A stretch of DNA of 20,541 bases, taken from positions 1 through 20,541 of the forward strand of contig NZVW01000056.1 in assembly GCA_002697475.1 (NCBI GenBank). Direction: 5' to 3'. This document shows, in pieces, positions 15,848 to 20,541 of this stretch (positions within the stretch are counted from its first letter, which is position 1; each line of letters opens with the position of its first letter). This DNA is from Aquimarina sp. (GTDB lineage: Bacteria; Bacteroidota; Bacteroidia; Flavobacteriales; Flavobacteriaceae). Under the pieces are notes generated by a model that was given only the letters and a program-made list of their open reading frames with translations, searched no databases and was not told the DNA's origin. Made by a program: the position numbers and the translations under genes.

Positions 15848-18800
15848 TTAGGCTTCTGATGTATTTCTAACCTTAGTCTGATACATCACATTAGGTTTTG
15901 TTCCTACGTGCTCTAAAAGGTGATACATTCTATCTCCTTCTTTAAGCTTAGCTACTTTACTTTCCTTATCATTAATGTCTCCAAAAACAATAGCTCCAGA
16001 AGAACAAGCAGCAGAACATGCAGTCTTAAACTCACCATCCTTAATTTCTCTTCCTTCTCTCTTGGCGTCAAGAATTGTTTTTTGCGTCATTTGCATACAC
16101 ATAGAACATTTTTCCATTACACCTCTAGAACGAACAGTAACATCAGGATTGATAACCATTCTACCTAAATCATTGTTCATATGATAATCAAACTCATCAT
16201 TTTGACTATATAAGAACCAGTTAAATCTACGTACTTTATAAGGACAGTTGTTAGCACAGTATCTCGTACCCACACATCTGTTGTAAGCCATATGGTTTTG
16301 ACCTTGTCTACCATGTGATGTAGCCGCTACCGGACATACTGTTTCACAAGGAGCGTGGTTACAATGCTGACACATTACAGGCTGGAAAACTACCTGTGGA
16401 TTATCTGAAGCATTTTCCATTTCTCCAAATTCTGATAAAGAACTTCCTAATCCAGCAATGTTATCCTTTTTAGCATCATCCGCCTCAAAAGACTCCTGAG
16501 AAGAATAATAACGGTCAATACGTAACCAGTGCATATCGCGAGACTTTCTAACCTCTTCTTTACCTACTACAGGAACGTTATTCTCTGCATGACAAGCGAT
16601 CACACAAGCTCCACACCCTGTACAAGCATTAAGATCGATTGACAAGTTAAAGTGATGTCCTACAGAACGATCAAACTCATCCCATAAATCTACCTCCGGA
16701 GAAGTTACTTCGTATTCAATATGATTTTTAGTCACCTCTGGAACTGCATTCCAAACGTGCTTATCTTTTGTATTAAAAATTTCAAGAGTCGTTTCCTTAA
16801 CAATATCTCCACGACCCATTAATGTATTGTGTAACTGTACACAAGCGAATTCATGAACTCCTTCAGCAGCTTTTACAGTAACATCCTGTACATTATTAAA
16901 GTTTTGGTATAAAGGATATGCATTTACACCTACCTGCATCTCTTCTTTTAACCCTTTTTTCTTACCATAACCTAATGCCAGTCCTACAGAACCTTTTGCC
17001 TGACCAGGTTGAATGATAACCGGTACTGTAATTGTAACTCCGTTTACAGTAACATTAGCATAACTACCATTTAAGGCACCATTAGCTACATTCTCATTCA
17101 TTAATTCTAAAGTTTCAGCATCAGCTCTGGAAACCAATAAATAGTTGTCCCAAGAAGCTCTGGTAATAGGATCAGGCATTTCCTGTAACCAAGGGTTACC
17201 TGCTTGCTGTCCATCACCTAAAGCAACTTTAGTATATAATGTAAGCTCCATCCCGTTAGCTTTAGCCGTAGAAAGTCTTCTGGCTGCAGCTCCAACGTTA
17301 GGCGCATTAGTTGTTGTAGCTTCTTCTCCTTCTACTTGATCTCCTTCAGGAGTTTCGATAGCCTCTGTAAGTTCAGCTTTAGCCATCATTGGCTTAACTA
17401 ACACTCCATCGTGAAGCGCCTGATTCCAGGAAGTGTTTCCTAAAACTCCAGACCAGGTATCTTTTATGTAATCATTATACGCAGTATCATTTCCAGTCCA
17501 CTTCAATAAAGTTTCCTGAAACTGTCTTGTATCAAATAACGGTCTTATAGTAGGTTGCATTAAGCTAAAGCTGTTCTTCTTAAACTGAACATCACCCCAA
17601 GACTCTAAATAGTGCTGTGTAGTAGCTACATAATTACAAACCTCAGCAGTTTCATCATTATGCATTGTGAATGCAACTGATAAATCAACCTTTTCCAGAC
17701 CTGTTTTAAACTCAGCGGCATTCGGTAAAGAATACATAGGGTTTACTCCTGCTACTAATAATGCTCCTACTTTACCAGAATTCATATCCTTAATCAACTG
17801 AGCAACGGCTTTAGCGTTACCCTGACGGATCATTCTAGGCGTATCTTCATTAAAAGCTTTACTACCTATCGCTTTATTGATCGCTAGCACTAGTAATTGA
17901 GCATCAACATCCTGTATCCCAGATACTACTACAGCATTTTTTCCTTGTTTTTGTACTTGTTTAGCGGCTTTAACTACTTCTGCATCAAGATTTGGATCTA
18001 ATGTACTCTTAGAACCTGCACCTGTTATATACGTATAAAGAGCCGCAAGCACCTTCTTCTGATCAGTAGGTGTTACCGCTACTCTCCTATCCGCATTAGC
18101 ACCAGTAAGCGACATATTCGATTCAAACTGAATATGCTTAGACATTTTTCCATTCTGAGGAATTCTACCTTTAGCATATCCACTATCATATCCTCCACCT
18201 TGCCAATCCCCTAAGAAATCAGCTCCAACGCTCACGATAGTATTTACTTTAGAAAAATCATAGTCTGCTAAAGCACGCTCACCATACATCATTTCATAAG
18301 CCTCTAAAGCTTCTGATGAAGATACTGCATCGTAAACCACATGCTTAACATTACCATATTTTCCTTTAAATTCTTCAATTAATCTGGAAGTTGAAGGACT
18401 GGCAAAAGTTTGTGTTAATAACACAATTTGTTTACCTCCTAATGCTTTTAATTTAGCACCTACTTCTTTATCCAGATCAGCCCAGCTAATATCTTCTCCT
18501 CCTTTTTTAGGACCCTGAAGTCTTGTGATATCATATAAAGAAAGGACAGAGGCATGAACTCTTGCATTAGCACTTCCATTTGTAGTTGCCAGATCATTGT
18601 TTTCAACCTTGATAGGACGCCCTTCTCTGGTTTTAATAAGTACGCTGGCAAAATCAAAACCATCTGCTATGGTCGTAGCATAATAGTTAGCAACACCAGG
18701 AACAATTCTCTCAGGTTGCACTACGTAAGGAATCGATTTTTTTACAGGACCCTCACATGCTGCTAAAGTAGCTGCAGCTGTACTGAATCCTACGTACTTT

Positions 18801-18967
18801 AAAAAGTCTCTACGCGAAGTAGAAGATTTTTCCAGAGATGATTTATCTCCTAAAAACTCATCCGTAGGAATTTCCTGAACGAATTCATTTTGTTGTAGCG
18901 TCTCAACAATAGAGCTGTTTTCATTTAGCTCTTCAACACTTTTCCAGTATTTCTTGTTTGATGACAT
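15848..18967 (-). CDS. actB: ActB, Mo-enzyme-like plus Fe-S subunit of ACIII
   Basis: This 1039-residue peripheral subunit of Alternative Complex III fuses a molybdopterin-oxidoreductase-like domain (about 75-750; family members lack the cofactor) to a ferredoxin-like domain (about 770-1015). A twin-arginine motif, SRRDFLKYV (Arg52-Arg53), sits unusually far from the N-terminus and is followed by a hydrophobic stretch and LAAC, making Cys71 a possible lipid site. Cluster motifs are CTGCGACVIAC (near 779), CQHCNHAPCETVC (near 864), CVGTRYCANNC (near 896) and CSMC plus CSAAC (near 951 and 985). In the third motif the second Cys is Thr, which fits the single [3Fe-4S] cluster known for ActB alongside three [4Fe-4S]. 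An acidic low-complexity stretch lies near residues 530-550. The clusters are placed to link ActC quinol oxidation with ActA haems. Gaps are 61 bases to actA and 36 to actC. Confidence 0.97.
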   Translation of the reverse strand: MSSNKKYWKSVEELNENSSIVETLQQNEFVQEIPTDEFLGDKSSLEKSSTSRRDFLKYVGFSTAAATLAACEGPVKKSIPYVVQPERIVPGVANYYATTIADGFDFASVLIKTREGRPIKVENNDLATTNGSANARVHASVLSLYDITRLQGPKKGGEDISWADLDKEVGAKLKALGGKQIVLLTQTFASPSTSRLIEEFKGKYGNVKHVVYDAVSSSEALEAYEMMYGERALADYDFSKVNTIVSVGADFLGDWQGGGYDSGYAKGRIPQNGKMSKHIQFESNMSLTGANADRRVAVTPTDQKKVLAALYTYITGAGSKSTLDPNLDAEVVKAAKQVQKQGKNAVVVSGIQDVDAQLLVLAINKAIGSKAFNEDTPRMIRQGNAKAVAQLIKDMNSGKVGALLVAGVNPMYSLPNAAEFKTGLEKVDLSVAFTMHNDETAEVCNYVATTQHYLESWGDVQFKKNSFSLMQPTIRPLFDTRQFQETLLKWTGNDTAYNDYIKDTWSGVLGNTSWNQALHDGVLVKPMMAKAELTEAIETPEGDQVEGEEATTTNAPNVGAAARRLSTAKANGMELTLYTKVALGDGQQAGNPWLQEMPDPITRASWDNYLLVSRADAETLELMNENVANGALNGSYANVTVNGVTITVPVIIQPGQAKGSVGLALGYGKKKGLKEEMQVGVNAYPLYQNFNNVQDVTVKAAEGVHEFACVQLHNTLMGRGDIVKETTLEIFNTKDKHVWNAVPEVTKNHIEYEVTSPEVDLWDEFDRSVGHHFNLSIDLNACTGCGACVIACHAENNVPVVGKEEVRKSRDMHWLRIDRYYSSQESFEADDAKKDNIAGLGSSLSEFGEMENASDNPQVVFQPVMCQHCNHAPCETVCPVAATSHGRQGQNHMAYNRCVGTRYCANNCPYKVRRFNWFLYSQNDEFDYHMNNDLGRMVINPDVTVRSRGVMEKCSMCMQMTQKTILDAKREGREIKDGEFKTACSAACSSGAIVFGDINDKESKVAKLKEGDRMYHLLEHVGTKPNVMYQTKVRNTSEA

Positions 18968-19028
18968 ATATAATTGATATTAGCTTCTTAAATTTTTAGT
19001 TCTTCTTTTTATGAGATAGAAGAAAATC

Positions 19029-20360
19029 TTAATAGTGACATTTACCACACTCCAAACCTCCCATATCCGCTGCGGTGAATTTATCTACACCATACTTCTT
19101 AGAAAGTTCTTTATGAATCTTTTCGTAATATCCGTTATCCGTTACATTAACATTAGTCTCTCTGTGACAGTTGATACACCATCCCATAGTTAACGGAGCA
19201 TTTTGATACATAATTTCCATTTCCTCAACAGGACCGTGACAAGTCTGACAAGCAACACCTGCAACGCTTACGTGCTGAGAGTGATTAAAATATGCAAAAT
19301 CAGGAAGGTTATGAATACGAACCCATTTCACTGGTTGTGTATCTCCCGTATATGACTGTGACGCAGGATCCCACCCTGTAGCTTTGTAAAGCTTCTGGAT
19401 TTCTCCATCATAAAACTCTTTTGAGTACTCTTCTGTAGCAGTAGTTTCAGCAACTTCGCTGATAGACTTATGACAGTTCATACAAACATTTAATGATGGA
19501 ATCCCCGAGTGCTTAGAAACTCTTGCAGAAGAGTGACAGTACTTACATTCTATCTGATTTTCACCAGCGTGAATTCTGTGCGAGTAATGAATTGGCTGAA
19601 CAGGAGCATATCCCTGATCAACACCTACCTGCATAAAGTAACCATACACAAAGTATCCACTAGCTAACAATAGTATAATTGCAGAAACTAATACTAAGAA
19701 TTGATTCTGTACAAAAGCTTTCCATAATGGAGTTCTTTCTTCTGATTTAGGTAGTTCTATGTTATTTGCTTCAGCAAAACTTCTAAGTGTTTTATTTACC
19801 AAGAAAAGAACAACCACCAACATCAAGAATACTACCGCAAGAATACCAAGAATCACATCGCTTGACACTCCTCCTCCAGTTTGCCCAGAAACACCAACAG
19901 TAGTATTAGCTGCCGCAGGTTCTGCCTTAGGCTCCATTACATACGCCAGAATATTATCAATATCAGCATTAGACAATTGTGGAAAAGCATTCATAGACAC
20001 TTTATTGTACTCTTCCCAGATGGCAATAGCCTGCTGATCTCCGGAAGCAATCAACTCAGCACTATTCTTAACCCACTTATAAATCCACTGTCTGTCATAC
20101 TTGTCAGCCACACCAAATAAGGCAGGCCCTACAGCTTTCTTGTAACGTTTGTGACAAGCAGCACAAAGGGACTTAAATAACTTTTCTCCCTGAGCAACAT
20201 CTCCTCCGGATGAAGCTTCTTCTGTATTAGTCTCTAAAGCCTCAACAGGCTGATCCTGTGCAGGTTCCTGAGCTATAACAGTATTAAAAAATGTAAATAA
20301 AAAAACAGTTCCTAGAATTAGGAGTTTGGAGGCAGAATTTCGGTTTTTCACCTGTTTCAT
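19029..20360 (-). CDS. actA: ActA multihaem cytochrome c with extra monohaem domain
   Basis: This 443-residue hexahaem cytochrome c is the electron-transfer subunit of Alternative Complex III. Starting from the ATG at 20360, a signal peptide covers residues 1-30. A class I-like monohaem domain follows (CAACH at 66-70, likely ligand Met123), then a Pro/Ala/Gly linker and two membrane helices (about 168-189 and 222-243). Last comes the pentahaem domain with CKYCH 272-276, CMNCH 293-297, CQTCH 371-375, CINCH 395-399 and CGKCH 438-442. Upstream in-frame starts (GTG 20435, ATG 20432) are rejected: they give an unlikely basic leader before the signal, and the promoter places the transcript start near 20443. 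The first gene of the operon, it passes electrons from ActB towards ActE or the oxidase. The monohaem fusion is the odd feature compared with the pentahaem Rhodothermus ActA. Confidence 0.96.
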   Translation of the reverse strand: MKQVKNRNSASKLLILGTVFLFTFFNTVIAQEPAQDQPVEALETNTEEASSGGDVAQGEKLFKSLCAACHKRYKKAVGPALFGVADKYDRQWIYKWVKNSAELIASGDQQAIAIWEEYNKVSMNAFPQLSNADIDNILAYVMEPKAEPAAANTTVGVSGQTGGGVSSDVILGILAVVFLMLVVVLFLVNKTLRSFAEANNIELPKSEERTPLWKAFVQNQFLVLVSAIILLLASGYFVYGYFMQVGVDQGYAPVQPIHYSHRIHAGENQIECKYCHSSARVSKHSGIPSLNVCMNCHKSISEVAETTATEEYSKEFYDGEIQKLYKATGWDPASQSYTGDTQPVKWVRIHNLPDFAYFNHSQHVSVAGVACQTCHGPVEEMEIMYQNAPLTMGWCINCHRETNVNVTDNGYYEKIHKELSKKYGVDKFTAADMGGLECGKCHY

Positions 20361-20449
20361 ATTATCAAGTAGAATTAACTTCTTAATTTTTTGGTATGGT
20401 TTTTTCAATACAACGATTGAATAGAAAACCATCACTATAAATTTGACAG

Positions 20450-20457
20450 CAAAAGTA
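20450..20457 (-). promoter_or_regulatory. -7 promoter element of act-cox operon
   Basis: On the minus strand this reads TACTTTTG, a perfect match to the Bacteroidetes -7 consensus TAnnTTTG. It predicts a transcription start near 20443 and a leader of about 80 bases before the actA ATG at 20360. A clear -33 TTG box is not visible at the usual spacing. Confidence 0.6.
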
Positions 20458-20541
20458 CTATATTAAGTCGATTTTGGAAATGTTAGCGTTCCGTTAATTA
20501 CTAATTTATAATAATTCTAAATAATATTTTTCCACTGAATT

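Noticed and set aside
19000..19024. Hairpin (TTCTTCT / AGAAGAA arms, 11-base loop) between actA and actB
   Set aside because: The stem is only 7 pairs with a long loop and no T-run after it on the minus strand; a processing or attenuation role cannot be supported.
20361..20435. Longer actA start at GTG 20435 or ATG 20432
   Set aside because: It would add 24-25 residues before a good signal peptide, and the TACTTTTG element predicts a transcript starting only about 8 bases upstream of it.
1..20541. tRNA, rRNA, CRISPR, insertion sequence or prophage signals
   Set aside because: No such repeats, transposase or integrase motifs, or tRNA-like folds were noticed in either strand.

Overview
The window is an AT-rich stretch (roughly one third G+C by eye) of a Bacteroidetes chromosome, most likely family Flavobacteriaceae. 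Supports for this are the act-cox operon arrangement, the protein sequences themselves (RuvB, CoxA and NrfD/ActC look flavobacterial), the lack of clear Shine-Dalgarno sites, and a Bacteroidetes-type TAnnTTTG promoter element in front of the large operon. Every recognisable gene lies on the minus strand, so transcription runs from high to low coordinates.

Region A (20457 to 8459) is one respiratory transcription unit: actA-actB-actC-actD-actE-actF-coxB-coxA. A TAnnTTTG element sits upstream of actA and a strong hairpin plus T-run terminator lies just past coxA; gaps between genes are 4 to 61 bases. The products form Alternative Complex III, which oxidises menaquinol and passes electrons through multihaem cytochromes c to an aa3-type haem-copper oxidase (CoxB with CuA, CoxA with haem a, haem a3 and CuB). 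Subunit III and the haem A / assembly genes are not in the window. Details worth noting: ActA has a monohaem domain fused in front of the pentahaem domain, ActC carries a C-terminal helix-hairpin-helix module, CoxB has two extra N-terminal membrane helices, and ActF and CoxA have His-rich segments.

Region B (8361 to 7657) is a lone membrane protein starting with TTG. It resembles the YhhN/TMEM86 lysoplasmalogenase family distantly, but one of the two expected acidic positions appears to be lost.

Region C (7565 to 2220) is a tight group: ruvB (Holliday junction motor), a lipoprotein amidohydrolase with a complete metal site, a soluble-type cytochrome P450, and queG (epoxyqueuosine reductase). 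The two housekeeping genes bracket the two accessory enzymes.

Region D (2029 to 1) is an SLC5-type sodium/solute symporter followed 18 bases later by a lipoprotein with an EF-hand-like calcium loop, cut by the window edge. The 190-base gap before the symporter holds two small palindromes.

No RNA genes, insertion sequences, CRISPR arrays or integrase-type elements were seen. The window reads as an ordinary chromosomal region with a few unusual domain arrangements, not as a clear new system.
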